Source of the DNA: Kineosporia aurantiaca JCM 3230 | GTDB taxonomy: Bacteria; Actinomycetota; Actinomycetes; Actinomycetales; Kineosporiaceae | NCBI GenBank assembly: GCA_000719025.1 | Contig: JODP01000013.1 | Span: 248,001 to 312,000 of the forward strand | Direction of reading: 5' to 3' | DNA: 64,000 nt | Part shown: in pieces, positions 26,371 through 34,796 of the stretch | Position numbering within the stretch: the first letter of the stretch is position 1 | Layout of the letters: every line of letters begins with the position of its first letter | Translations under genes and position numbers: made by a program | Notes under the pieces: generated by a model | Databases searched by the model: none | What the model was told of the DNA's origin: nothing | What the model saw: the letters and a program-made list of their open reading frames with translations, nothing else

Positions 26371-27490
26371 CGGCGCTGTGCTCCCCCATCAGATCGGCGA
26401 AGCGGTCGAACAGGTAGCCGGCGTCGTGCGGGCCGGCTGCCGCCTCGGGGTGGTACTGGACCGAGAAGGCCGGTCCGTCAACAAGATTCAGACCCTCGAC
26501 GACCTGGTCGTTGAGGTTGACGTGGCTCACCTGGGCGGCGCCGAACGGGGTGGCGAACGTGCCCTCCAGCGGCGCGTCGACGGCGAACCCGTGGTTGTGC
26601 GCGGTCACCTCGACCTTGCCGGTGGTGCGGTCCAGCACCGGCTGGTTGATCCCGCGGTGCCCGTAGCCCAGCTTGAACGTGCCCAGGTCCAGGGCGTGCC
26701 CGAAGAGCTGGTTGCCGAAGCAGATCCCGAAGAACGGGATCCGCCGGTCCAGCACCTGCTTCAGCAGCTCGATCTGCGGCAGCGCGGTGGCCGGGTCGCC
26801 CGGGCCGTTGGAGAAGAACACCCCGTCCGCGCCGGTGGCCAGCACGTCGTCGATCGAGGCGGTGGCCGGCAGCACGTGCGACTCGATGCCCCGCTGGGCC
26901 ATCCGCTGCGGCGTCATCGACTTGATCCCCAGGTCGAGCGAGGCCACCGTGAAGCGCTTGGCCCCGATCGCCGGGACCACGTAGGCCGACGCGGTGCTGA
27001 CCTGCTCGGCCAGCTGGGCCCCGGTCATCTCCGGCGCCTGGCGGACCTGCTCCAGCAACTGCGCGTCGGTGGCCAGCTCCGGACCGGAGAAGATCCCCAC
27101 CCGCATCGCCCCGCGCTCGCGCAGGTGCCGGGTGATCGACCGGGTGTCGACGTGCGAGATGCCGACCACGCCCTGCGCGGCCAGTTCCTCGGGCAGTTCC
27201 CGCTTCGAGCGCCAGTTCGAGGCCCGGCGGGCCGGGTCGCGCACCACGTAGCCGGCCACCCAGATCCGCGAGGACTCGCTGTCCTCGTCGTTCACCCCGG
27301 TGTTGCCGATGTGCGGGGCGGTCATCACCACCACCTGGCGGTGGTACGACGGGTCGGTCAGGGTCTCCTGGTAGCCGGTCATGCCGGTGGAGAAGACCGC
27401 CTCCCCCACCGTGTGGCCGACGGCGCCATAGGCGCGTCCGCGCCAGGTGGTTCCGTCTTCCAGGACCAGGACTGCGGGTACGGGGGTCAC
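26354..27490 (-). CDS. carA: Carbamoyl-phosphate synthase, small (glutaminase) chain
   Basis: A 378-residue class I glutamine amidotransferase chain supplying ammonia to CarB. Motifs: LEDGTTWRGRAYGAVG at the start, PSYHRQVVVMTAPHIGNTG, the nucleophile Cys in FFGICFGNQLFGHALD near residue 255, and the His/Glu pair in VQYHPEAAAGPHD near residue 342. GTG 27490 overlaps pyrC by 4 nt. Confidence 0.97.
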   Translation of the reverse strand: MTPVPAVLVLEDGTTWRGRAYGAVGHTVGEAVFSTGMTGYQETLTDPSYHRQVVVMTAPHIGNTGVNDEDSESSRIWVAGYVVRDPARRASNWRSKRELPEELAAQGVVGISHVDTRSITRHLRERGAMRVGIFSGPELATDAQLLEQVRQAPEMTGAQLAEQVSTASAYVVPAIGAKRFTVASLDLGIKSMTPQRMAQRGIESHVLPATASIDDVLATGADGVFFSNGPGDPATALPQIELLKQVLDRRIPFFGICFGNQLFGHALDLGTFKLGYGHRGINQPVLDRTTGKVEVTAHNHGFAVDAPLEGTFATPFGAAQVSHVNLNDQVVEGLNLVDGPAFSVQYHPEAAAGPHDAGYLFDRFADLMGEHSADAQKN

Positions 27491-28797
27491 TGGGGCACCT
27501 CCTGAAGAGCCTCGTTGAGGACGCCGTCCAGCACGGTCGCGCGTCCGTTGAAGATGGTTGCCACGACGGATCCGTGCATCTTCCGGCCCCGCACCGGAGA
27601 GTTACGGCCCATCGTGGCCTGTGCGGCAGGATCGCATTCCCACCGGGCGGCCGGGTCCACCAGGGTCAGGTGGGCGGGCTCACCGACCGCGATCGGGCGG
27701 CCCTGGTCACTCACCCGGCCGATCCGCGCCGGCTGGACCGACATCCGCATCCCCACCTGTTCCCAGGTCAGCAGGCCGGTGTCGACCATCGCCTCCTGGA
27801 CGATCGAGAGCGCGGTCTCCAGGCCGGTCATCCCCATCGAGGCGACCCCCCACTCGCAGTCCTTGGCCTCGACCGGGTGCGGGGCGTGGTCGGTGGCGAC
27901 GATGTCGATCGTCCCGTCGGCCAGCGCCGCCCGCACGGCCTGGACGTCGGCCGCGGTGCGTAGCGGCGGGTTCACCTTGTAGACCGGGTCGTAGCTGCGG
28001 ACCAGCTCGTCGGTCAGCAGCAGGTGGTGCGGGGTGACCTCGGCGGTGACGTCGATCCCGCGGCTCTTGGCCCAGCGCAGGATCTCCACCGACCCCGCGG
28101 TGGAGACGTGGCAGACGTGCAGCCGGGAGCCGACGTGCCCGGCCAGCAGCACGTCCCGGGCGATGATCGCCTCCTCGGCCACGGCCGGCCAGCCGGTCAG
28201 GCCGAGCTCGGCCGAGACCGCGCCCTCGTGCATCTGCGCGCCCTCGGTGAGCCGGGGCTCCTGGGCGTGCTGGGCGACGACCCCGCCGAACGCCTTCACG
28301 TACTCCAGGGCGCGGCGCATCAGCACCGGGTCCCAGACGCAGTGCCCGTCGTCCGAGAACACCCGGACCCGGGCGGCCGAGTCGGCCATCGCGCCGAGTT
28401 CGGCCAGCCGCTCGCCGCCGAGGCCGACGGTGACCGCGCCGACCGGGCGCACGTCCACCCAGCCGTACTCCCGGCCCAGTCGCCAGACCTGCTCGACCAC
28501 GCCGGCCGTGTCGGCCACCGGGTCGGTGTTGGCCATCGCGTGCACGGCCGTCCAGCCGCCGAGTGCGGCGGCCCGGGTGCCGGTCTCGACCGTCTCCGCG
28601 TCCTCCCGGCCGGGCTCGCGCAGGTGGGTGTGCAGGTCGACCAGGCCGGGCAGGGCGACCAGCCCGTCCGCGTCGATCACCCGCGCCCCCGACGAGGCGG
28701 CCTTCCCCAGGGCGGCGACCACCCCGTCCTCAATCAGGATGTCGGTGGGGTCGCCGCCGAGCGGGCGCGCCCCCTTGATCAGGTAGGTCTCGGTCAT
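27487..28797 (-). CDS. pyrC: Dihydroorotase (class I)
   Basis: A 436-residue amidohydrolase cyclising carbamoyl-aspartate to dihydroorotate. Metal-binding GLVDLHTHLREPG near residue 54, further His in VAQHAQEPRL and HVCHVSTAGSV, and the Asp in VATDHAPHPVEAK. I chose ATG 28797, overlapping the pyrB stop by 4 nt; the longer frame to 29142 only shadows pyrB. Confidence 0.96.
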   Translation of the reverse strand: MTETYLIKGARPLGGDPTDILIEDGVVAALGKAASSGARVIDADGLVALPGLVDLHTHLREPGREDAETVETGTRAAALGGWTAVHAMANTDPVADTAGVVEQVWRLGREYGWVDVRPVGAVTVGLGGERLAELGAMADSAARVRVFSDDGHCVWDPVLMRRALEYVKAFGGVVAQHAQEPRLTEGAQMHEGAVSAELGLTGWPAVAEEAIIARDVLLAGHVGSRLHVCHVSTAGSVEILRWAKSRGIDVTAEVTPHHLLLTDELVRSYDPVYKVNPPLRTAADVQAVRAALADGTIDIVATDHAPHPVEAKDCEWGVASMGMTGLETALSIVQEAMVDTGLLTWEQVGMRMSVQPARIGRVSDQGRPIAVGEPAHLTLVDPAARWECDPAAQATMGRNSPVRGRKMHGSVVATIFNGRATVLDGVLNEALQEVPQ

Positions 28798-29759
28798 GAC
28801 GCGTCCTTTCCGTCGGGCTGGCCGGACAACAGCAGGTAGAGGACCGCCATCCGCACGGCGACCCCGTTGGCCACCTGCTCGACGATGGTGGAGCGGGGCG
28901 AGTCGGCCGCCTCCGCGGTGATCTCCAGCCCCCGGTTCATCGGGCCGGGATGCATGACCAGCGCGTGGTCGGGCAGCCGGTCCATCCGCCGGGCGTCCAG
29001 CCCGTAGCGCCGGGAGTACTCGCGGGCGCTGGGGAAGAACGCGGCGTTCATCCGCTCCCGCTGCACCCGCAGCATCATCACCGCGTCCAGGTCGCCGTGA
29101 CCGCCGTTGACCACGTCGTCCAGATCGTACGAGGTCGAGCACGGCCAGTTGTCGATCCCCACCGGTAGCAGCGTCGGCGGCGCGACCAGCACCACCTCCG
29201 CGCCCAGGGTGTGCAGCAGCCGGACGTTGGAGCGGGCCACCCGGCTGTGCAGCACGTCGCCGACGATCGCGATCCGGCGGCCCTTGAGGTCGGCCCCGGT
29301 CGGGTCCTTCACCAGCCGCTGGCGGATCGTGTAGGCGTCCAGCAGGGCCTGGGTGGGGTGCTCGTGGGTGCCGTCGCCGGCGTTGACCACGGTTCCGTCG
29401 ATCCAGCCGGCGTTGGCCAGCCGGTGCGGGGCCCCGGAGATCGGGTGCCGGACCACGACCGCGTCGGCGCCCATCGCCTTGAGGGTGAGCGCGGTGTCCT
29501 TCAGGCTCTCGCCCTTGGACACGCTCGAACCCTTGGCCGAGAAGTTGATCACATCGGCGGACAGCCGTTTGGCCGCCGCCTCGAACGAGATCCGGGTCCG
29601 GGTCGAGTCCTCGTAGAACAGGTTGACCACGGTGCGGCCGCGCAGCGTCGGCAGCTTCTTGATCTCGCGCTGCTGGGTGGCGGCCATCCGGCCGGCCACG
29701 TCGAGGATCGCGACGGCGGTCTCGCGGTCCAGGTCGGCGGTGGAGAGCAGGTGCTTCAC
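28794..29759 (-). CDS. pyrB: Aspartate carbamoyltransferase, catalytic chain
   Basis: A 321-residue transcarbamoylase joining aspartate and carbamoyl phosphate. Carbamoyl-phosphate loop YEDSTRTRISFE near residue 46, HPTQALLDAYTIRQ near residue 131 and the C-terminal HPGPMNRGLEI. I chose GTG 29759, which overlaps the pyrR stop by 4 nt and begins KHLLSTADLD as in homologues. No pyrI partner is seen. Confidence 0.96.
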   Translation of the reverse strand: MKHLLSTADLDRETAVAILDVAGRMAATQQREIKKLPTLRGRTVVNLFYEDSTRTRISFEAAAKRLSADVINFSAKGSSVSKGESLKDTALTLKAMGADAVVVRHPISGAPHRLANAGWIDGTVVNAGDGTHEHPTQALLDAYTIRQRLVKDPTGADLKGRRIAIVGDVLHSRVARSNVRLLHTLGAEVVLVAPPTLLPVGIDNWPCSTSYDLDDVVNGGHGDLDAVMMLRVQRERMNAAFFPSAREYSRRYGLDARRMDRLPDHALVMHPGPMNRGLEITAEAADSPRSTIVEQVANGVAVRMAVLYLLLSGQPDGKDAS

Positions 29760-30361
29760 TGGGCGCCTCCCACGATGCTGACGGTGTCCTGGCCGCCGTC
29801 GATCTCGCGCAGCCGCACCCGGACCCGTTCCTGGGTCGCGGTGGGCAGGTTCTTGCCCACGTGGTCGGCGCGGATCGGCAGTTCCCGGTGGCCGCGGTCG
29901 ACCAGCACGGCCAGCCGGACCGCGCGGGGGCGGCCGAGGTCGGACAGCGCGTCGAGGGCGGCCCGGATGGTGCGCCCCGAATAGAGGACGTCGTCCACCA
30001 GCACGACGATCTTGTCGTCGATGCCGCCTTCCGGAAGTTCGGTGCCGGCGATCGAGCGGAACGCCTGCCGGCGCAGGTCGTCGCGGTGCATCGTGACGTC
30101 GAGGGTGCCGACCGGGACCACCGAGCCCTCGATCGCGGCCAGGCGCTCGGCCAGCCGCTGGGCCAGGGTGACGCCGCGGGTCGGGATCCCCAGCAGCACC
30201 AGGTGCTCGGCGCCCTTGTTGCGCTCCAGCACCTCGTGGGCGATCCGGCTCAGGGCCCGGGAGATCTCGGCGGGCTCCAGGACGGTGCGGACCGGGCCGC
30301 CGGACGACGGCGGATCCTCCGGCGGGGGGGGTGAACTTGTAGCAGGGCGTGCAGGCGACAC
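29756..30361 (-). CDS. pyrR: PyrR regulator / uracil phosphoribosyltransferase
   Basis: A 201-residue PRTase-fold protein that binds pyr leader RNA when UMP is high; many also have UPRTase activity. The PRPP loop VVLVDDVLYSGRTIRAAL is near residue 121, and LGIPTRGVTLAQRLA near residue 57. The GTG at 30361 is fixed by AAGGAGG at 30369-30375, spaced 7 nt. The first 20 residues are Ser/Pro-rich and unusual. First gene of the operon. Confidence 0.95.
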   Translation of the reverse strand: MSPARPATSSPPPPEDPPSSGGPVRTVLEPAEISRALSRIAHEVLERNKGAEHLVLLGIPTRGVTLAQRLAERLAAIEGSVVPVGTLDVTMHRDDLRRQAFRSIAGTELPEGGIDDKIVVLVDDVLYSGRTIRAALDALSDLGRPRAVRLAVLVDRGHRELPIRADHVGKNLPTATQERVRVRLREIDGGQDTVSIVGGAQ

Positions 30362-30377
30362 GTGTCGACCTCCTTCT

Positions 30378-30403
30378 CCGCCTCACAGGACGGATCGTTA
30401 AAG
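30378..30403 (-). promoter_or_regulatory. Probable PyrR-binding hairpin in the pyr leader
   Basis: On the minus strand the leader reads TTTAAC, a short spacer, then CCGTCC-TGTGA-GGCGG (30378-30393), directly before the Shine-Dalgarno AAGGAGG of pyrR. The stem CCG-CC / GG-CGG with a U bulge and a UGUGAGG-type loop resembles the PyrR-binding loop of actinobacterial pyr leaders. There PyrR is thought to block translation rather than cause termination. Assigned from recall of the motif. Confidence 0.65.
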
Positions 30404-30548
30404 GACTGGCCACCGATGACGGTATTCGAGCGACTTTCGGCTCCCGGAGGCTACCAGCCGGTGACCGGGCGTGTAGTTCGGGGGCTCTTCGCCTACGCCG
30501 AGTGGCGAATTCCTTGGAGAAGTTTGCCAATGTGACTTGACGGAGTCA

Positions 30549-30563
30549 GTGACTCTCCGTGAC
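30549..30563. promoter_or_regulatory. BldD box overlapping the bldD start region
   Basis: GTGAC-TCTCC-GTGAC at 30549-30563, flanked by A and T, fits the BldD operator form GTNAC-N5-GTNAC. It lies 10 nt before the bldD ATG at 30574, consistent with known autorepression of bldD. It also covers the GTG at 30559, which argues against that codon being the start. Confidence 0.7.
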
Positions 30564-30573
30564 TATCTTCGGC

Positions 30574-31071
30574 ATGGCATCTGATTACGCCAGGGCGCTG
30601 GGCGCCCGCCTGCGTGGGATCCGCACCCAGCAGGGGCTGTCCCTCCATGGGGTGGAAGAAAAGTCCGAAGGTCGCTGGAAAGCCGTCGTGGTCGGTTCGT
30701 ACGAGCGCGGCGACCGTGCGGTCACTGTTCAGCGGCTTGCGGAGCTCGCTGATTTCTACGGTGTACCGGTTCAGGCGCTCCTGCCTGACGCGGCTCCGAC
30801 GGGGAGCAGCGAGCCCCCGCCGAAGCTGGTGCTCGACCTCGAGCGGCTGCAGTCCGTCCCGGCGGAGAAGGCCGGGCCGCTGGCCCGGTACGCGGCGACG
30901 ATCCAGGGTCAGCGCGGTGACTACAACGGCAAGGTCCTCTCCATCCGGACCGACGACCTGCGGACTCTCGCGGTGATCTACGACGTCCCGCCGGCCGTCC
31001 TGGCCGAGCAGCTGATCACGTGGGGGGTCCTGAACGCGGACGCCCGCCGCGCGGTGGCTACCGAGGACTGA
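30574..31071 (+). CDS. bldD: Developmental master regulator BldD
   Basis: A 165-residue DNA-binding protein. The N-terminal XRE-type helix-turn-helix LRGIRTQQGLSLHGVEEKS and GSYERGDRAVTVQRL is nearly identical to Streptomyces BldD. The C-terminal domain contains RGDYNGKVLSIRTDDLRTL; BldD binds tetrameric c-di-GMP through an R-x-D-type motif there and then represses sporulation genes. I chose ATG 30574; a GTG at 30559 lies inside the operator. Divergent from the pyr operon and convergent with a diguanylate cyclase gene. Confidence 0.95.
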   Translation: MASDYARALGARLRGIRTQQGLSLHGVEEKSEGRWKAVVVGSYERGDRAVTVQRLAELADFYGVPVQALLPDAAPTGSSEPPPKLVLDLERLQSVPAEKAGPLARYAATIQGQRGDYNGKVLSIRTDDLRTLAVIYDVPPAVLAEQLITWGVLNADARRAVATED

Positions 31072-31131
31072 GGTCCTCCGCACAGCACCACCTCCGTCCT
31101 GAGTCCTGAGCGGGCCGGAGCGCGTTGACCA

Positions 31132-31158
31132 GAGAACGCCGGGGCGGCCGGCGTTCTC
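31132..31158. terminator. Hairpin after bldD
   Basis: Perfect 11-bp arms 31132-31142 and 31148-31158 around a 5-nt loop, 60 nt past the bldD stop and between two convergent genes. No U-run follows on either strand. It may serve as a bidirectional terminator. Confidence 0.5.
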
Positions 31159-31206
31159 GAACCACCTTCCCCACAACCCGTTCCACCAGCAGGTCCGGCG
31201 CCATCA

Positions 31207-31266
31207 GTGATGTGACGGTGCGAGCAGCCCCTGGAACCTCAGGAGCCGCTGGCACCGTCACATCAC
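31207..31266. repeat. Long inverted repeat between bldD and the GGDEF gene
   Basis: Arms 31207-31221 and 31252-31266 (15 nt each, exact) enclose a 30-nt loop. It lies 42 nt beyond the stop of the convergent GGDEF gene and is likely a terminator for one or both genes. Confidence 0.6.
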
Positions 31267-31308
31267 GACGTCCGCAGGCCGGTTTCCTGAGCCCGACCGC
31301 TCAGGGAA

Positions 31309-33066
31309 TCAGGAAGCAGCCCGCCCGGTCTCCTCCGGGGTGGCCTCCACCCGGTTGCGCCCCGAACGCTTGGCCCGGTAGAGCCGCTCGTCGGCCCGCC
31401 CGATCAGCTCGCCCATGTCGTCCCCGCCGGCCAGCACCGAGACGCCGATGCTGATCGTCACCCGCAGCCCGGCCCGGATCGACGACCAGTCGTGCTCCTG
31501 CACGCTGCGCCGCACCCGCTGGCAGACCTCGACCGCCGCCTCCTCGCCGAGCCCGGGCAGCGCGATCAGGAACTCCTCGCCGCCGTGCCGGCCGACCAGG
31601 TCCCCGCCCCGGCTGGAGCGTCGCAGCACCGCCGCCATGGCGACCAGCACCTCGTCCCCGGCCGCGTGCCCCCAGGTGTCGTTCACGTGCTTGAAGTGGT
31701 CGATGTCGAGCACCGCCAGGCTCAGCGGCCGGCCCGTGGCCCGGGCCGCCTCGATCAGGTGCGGCAGCTCGGTCTCGATGTGGTGCCGGTTCGAGAGCCG
31801 GGTCAGCGCGTCCTTGTTGGCCTGCCGGTCCAGGTCGGCGGCGATCTTGCCGAGCGCCTGGATCTCCGCCTCCAGCTCCCGGCTGCGCTCCCGGTACAGC
31901 TGCGACTCGCTGCGCGCGTCGGCCGCGTCCAGCCGGGCGTGGTCCACCTCGACCAGCTGGTCCAGCCGGCGGGCCCGGACGGTGGCGACCTGGGAGCGCA
32001 GCTGCCGCTCGACCGCGGTGTGCTCCTTGTAGCGCAGCAGCGCGCCCTCGAACTGCCCGAGTCGCTCCAGCGCCCTGGACAGCTCCAGGGCGATCTCCAT
32101 CTGGGTGGGCAGCTCCCGCATCGCGGTGGCCTGTTCCAGGGCCCGGGTGAGCCCTTCCACGGCCGCTGCGGGGTCACCGCGCTCCAGGAGGACGAACGCC
32201 GAGTGGTAAAGCGTGGCCAGCTCCATCGCCTGGTAGCCGTGCTGGGCGGCGATCCGCTGGGCGGTCTGGATCGCGGCCAGGCCCGCCTCGCTCTGCCCGG
32301 ACAGGGCCAGCAGCATGCCGTGGTTGTCCCGGGCCAGGGCCTGCCGGTAGGGCGTGCCGTTGACCGGGTGGTGGGCCAGCTCGACCGCCCGGGCGGCGTA
32401 GCGCAGGCCGTCCCGCAGCACCTCGCCGGACTCGGCCGGGCCGGCGCCCTCGGCCAGCAGCTGGCGGTAGAGACCGATCGAGTTGTCGGCGAAGTTGTTG
32501 ATGATGCAGAACCGGGCGTCCACGTCCATGCCGCCGGCCAGCTCCAGGGCGCGCAGCTGGAACTCCTTGGCCCGGGCGAAGTCCTGCATCCCGGAGTGCA
32601 CCACGGCGATCCGGTTGAGCACCCAGAAGAGCAGCGGCCGGTCGTTCAGCCGGGCCGCCACCTCGCGGGCCACGGCCAGGCAGTCCAGCGCCTCCTCGGC
32701 CAGGCCCAGCTCGTTCAGGGCCAGCGCGTGGACGACCAGGATCTCGCCCAGGCCGCTCTCGTCGCCGAGCGCCCGCAGGGCGTGCCCGGCCTGGTCGCAG
32801 ACCTGGCTGCAGGCCTCGTGATCGCCGGCCCGGGCCAGCTGGCGGGCCAGCAGCACCAGGCCGGTGGCCTCGGCCCGCTGGTCGCCGAGCTCGGCGGCCA
32901 GGGCGACGGCCTCCTCGGACAGCTCGATACCGGCCTCGCAGCGGCCGCCCTCGAGCGCCGCCGCGGACCGCTTCAGCAGCTCCTGCAGGCGCTGCGCACC
33001 GTCCGGAGAGGCGCCGTCCGGAAACGCCAGGACCTCGGCGAAGGGCTGGTCGTCGCCCAGCTCCAT
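31309..33066 (-). CDS. Diguanylate cyclase with TPR-like sensor region
   Basis: A 585-residue soluble protein. Residues about 20-380 are helical TPR-like repeats, then a coiled coil (about 390-430), then a GGDEF domain with the active site GRHGGEEFLIAL. RGGD lies exactly five residues before GGEEF, matching the product-inhibition I-site RxxD, so it should both make and sense c-di-GMP. No EAL domain and no membrane segment. I chose ATG 33066 with GGAGGTG 6 nt upstream; a GTG at 33096 is possible. It faces bldD, whose product is a c-di-GMP receptor. Confidence 0.88.
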   Translation of the reverse strand: MELGDDQPFAEVLAFPDGASPDGAQRLQELLKRSAAALEGGRCEAGIELSEEAVALAAELGDQRAEATGLVLLARQLARAGDHEACSQVCDQAGHALRALGDESGLGEILVVHALALNELGLAEEALDCLAVAREVAARLNDRPLLFWVLNRIAVVHSGMQDFARAKEFQLRALELAGGMDVDARFCIINNFADNSIGLYRQLLAEGAGPAESGEVLRDGLRYAARAVELAHHPVNGTPYRQALARDNHGMLLALSGQSEAGLAAIQTAQRIAAQHGYQAMELATLYHSAFVLLERGDPAAAVEGLTRALEQATAMRELPTQMEIALELSRALERLGQFEGALLRYKEHTAVERQLRSQVATVRARRLDQLVEVDHARLDAADARSESQLYRERSRELEAEIQALGKIAADLDRQANKDALTRLSNRHHIETELPHLIEAARATGRPLSLAVLDIDHFKHVNDTWGHAAGDEVLVAMAAVLRRSSRGGDLVGRHGGEEFLIALPGLGEEAAVEVCQRVRRSVQEHDWSSIRAGLRVTISIGVSVLAGGDDMGELIGRADERLYRAKRSGRNRVEATPEETGRAAS

Positions 33067-33231
33067 CGCGACACCTCCACCCACCACGTCCGACACCGAC
33101 CTGCCCCTCCATCGGCGGCCGCGCGGGCCACTCCAGGATTTCTGTTCAGGTTCGTGTCTCAGCGTAGTCGATTACCCACACCGAGCGACGCATATTCGCC
33201 CATCCGGGTGCAGGAGGGTCACCGGCCGCCG

Positions 33232-33642
33232 TTACGAGGAGGCCTTGACCTCCAGCAGCCGGGCCAGCAGGCCGTTGACGAAGTTCGGGGAGTCGTCCGT
33301 CGAGAGCGTGCGGGCCAGCTCCACCGCCTCGTCGATGGCGACCGCGTCCGGCACGTCGTCGTTGTAGAGCAGCTCCCAGGTGCCCAGCCGCAGCACGGCC
33401 CGGTCGACCGCCGGCATCCGCTCCACCGTCCACCCGTGCGAGTAGGTCGACAGCAGTTCGTCGATCCGCCCGGTCTCGGCGGTGACCCCTTCGACCAGCT
33501 CGACCGCGTAGGCCGGGAGCACCCGGTTCGGGTCCTTCTCGTCCTTACGGTCGGCCAGGATCGTCAGCGGGTCGACCCGGCGGACGTCGGCCTCGAACAG
33601 GATGTCGAGCGCCCGCTTGCGGGCCTTGCTGCGTGCTCCCAT
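33232..33642 (-). CDS. nusB: Transcription antitermination factor NusB
   Basis: A 136-residue all-helical NusB that binds boxA RNA with S10 during rRNA transcription. ARSKARKRALDILFEADVR at the start, AVDRAVLRLGTWELLY and VAIDEAVELARTLSTDDSP near the end are diagnostic. It lies 41 nt after efp on the same strand. Confidence 0.95.
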   Translation of the reverse strand: MGARSKARKRALDILFEADVRRVDPLTILADRKDEKDPNRVLPAYAVELVEGVTAETGRIDELLSTYSHGWTVERMPAVDRAVLRLGTWELLYNDDVPDAVAIDEAVELARTLSTDDSPNFVNGLLARLLEVKASS

Positions 33643-33683
33643 GCGTGTGCGCTGCTCGCTTCCGGCTGCTCGGGCGGTCCGGC

Positions 33684-34244
33684 TCAGTTGACCCGGCCGA
33701 GGTAGTCACCCGAGCGGGTGTCCACCTTGACCTTGGTGCCGGTCTCGACGAAGAGCGGGACCTGGATCTCGTACCCGGTCTCCACCGTGGCCGGCTTGGT
33801 GCCGCCGGTGGAGCGGTCGCCCTGCAGGCCCGGCTCGGTGTACGTGACCTCGAGGACCACCGAGGTGGGCAGCTCGACGAAGAGCGGGTTCTCCTCGTGC
33901 GTGGCCACCACGGCCTCGGCACTCTCGAGCAGGAAGCGCGCGGCGTCGCCGACCGTGGCGGCCGGGATCGGCAGCTGCTCGTAGGTGCTCTTGTCCATGA
34001 AGACGTAGTCTTCGCCGTCCTTGTACAGGTACTGCATGTCGCGCTTGTCGACGGTGGCGGTGTCGACCTTGGTGCCCGCGTTGAACGTCTTGTCGACGAC
34101 CTTGCCGGACAGCACGTGCTTCAGCTTGGTCCGCACGAACGCGGGGCCCTTACCGGGCTTCACGTGCTGGAACTCGACGACAGTCCAGAGCTGCCCGTCG
34201 AGGTTCAGCACCAGGCCGTTCTTCAGGTCGTTCGTCGATGCCAC
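33684..34244 (-). CDS. efp: Translation elongation factor P
   Basis: A 186-residue three-domain OB/KOW protein relieving ribosome stalling at polyproline. The loop HVKPGKGPAFVRTKL near residue 28 carries the conserved Lys. PTSVVLEVTYTEPGLQGD and the C-terminal GTKVKVDTRSGDYLGRVN are standard. It lies between aroQ and nusB, the usual actinobacterial order. Confidence 0.96.
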   Translation of the reverse strand: MASTNDLKNGLVLNLDGQLWTVVEFQHVKPGKGPAFVRTKLKHVLSGKVVDKTFNAGTKVDTATVDKRDMQYLYKDGEDYVFMDKSTYEQLPIPAATVGDAARFLLESAEAVVATHEENPLFVELPTSVVLEVTYTEPGLQGDRSTGGTKPATVETGYEIQVPLFVETGTKVKVDTRSGDYLGRVN

Positions 34245-34348
34245 GGGTTACGTCTCTCTCGTCTGCATGCGGAGGCGCGGGCCGGCCGGGGATGTCCGTG
34301 GCCCGCGCAGGGGTCTGTGAATTCGGTCGAGTCTACCGCTGTGGGCGG

Positions 34349-34789
34349 TCAGCTTCGCGCGGCTACGGCCCGCAGGGCCAGGAGGTACCCCTCCCGGCCG
34401 AAGCCGGCGATCGTGCCGGTGGCGACCCCGCCGACCACGCTGGTGTGCCGGAACACCTCGCGGGTGGCCGGGTTGGACAGGTGCACCTCGACCAGGGTGA
34501 GCCCGGCCTTGGTGACCATCGCGCAGGCGTCCCGGACGGCGTAGGAGTAGTGCGTGAAGGCGGCCGGGTTCAGCACCACGTGGGCCCCCGCGTCCACCGC
34601 CCCGTGCAGCCAGCCGATCAGCTCGGACTCGTCGTCGGTCTGCCGGACCGCCACCTCGAGCCCGAGGTCGGCGCCGGCCTTCACGCAGGCGTCGGCCAGG
34701 TCGGCCAGGGTGTCGTGACCGTAGACGTCGGGCTCGCGGACGCCGAGCCGGCCCAGGTTGGGTCCGTTGAGGACGAGGACGGTGGTCAT
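34349..34789 (-). CDS. aroQ: 3-dehydroquinate dehydratase, type II
   Basis: A 146-residue type II DHQase for the third shikimate step. VLVLNGPNLGRLGVREPDVYG carries the catalytic loop Arg/Tyr, though GRLGVREP differs from the common NLLGTREP. VVLNPAAFTHYSYAVRDA and VEVHLSNPATREVFRHTS follow. It lies 7 nt after aroB. Confidence 0.95.
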   Translation of the reverse strand: MTTVLVLNGPNLGRLGVREPDVYGHDTLADLADACVKAGADLGLEVAVRQTDDESELIGWLHGAVDAGAHVVLNPAAFTHYSYAVRDACAMVTKAGLTLVEVHLSNPATREVFRHTSVVGGVATGTIAGFGREGYLLALRAVAARS

Positions 34790-34796
34790 GCCGCTC

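Noticed and set aside
29760..30530. Upstream extension of the pyrB frame
   Set aside because: The extension shadows pyrR, which has a clear PRPP motif and a strong RBS; pyrB homologues start at the GTG used here.
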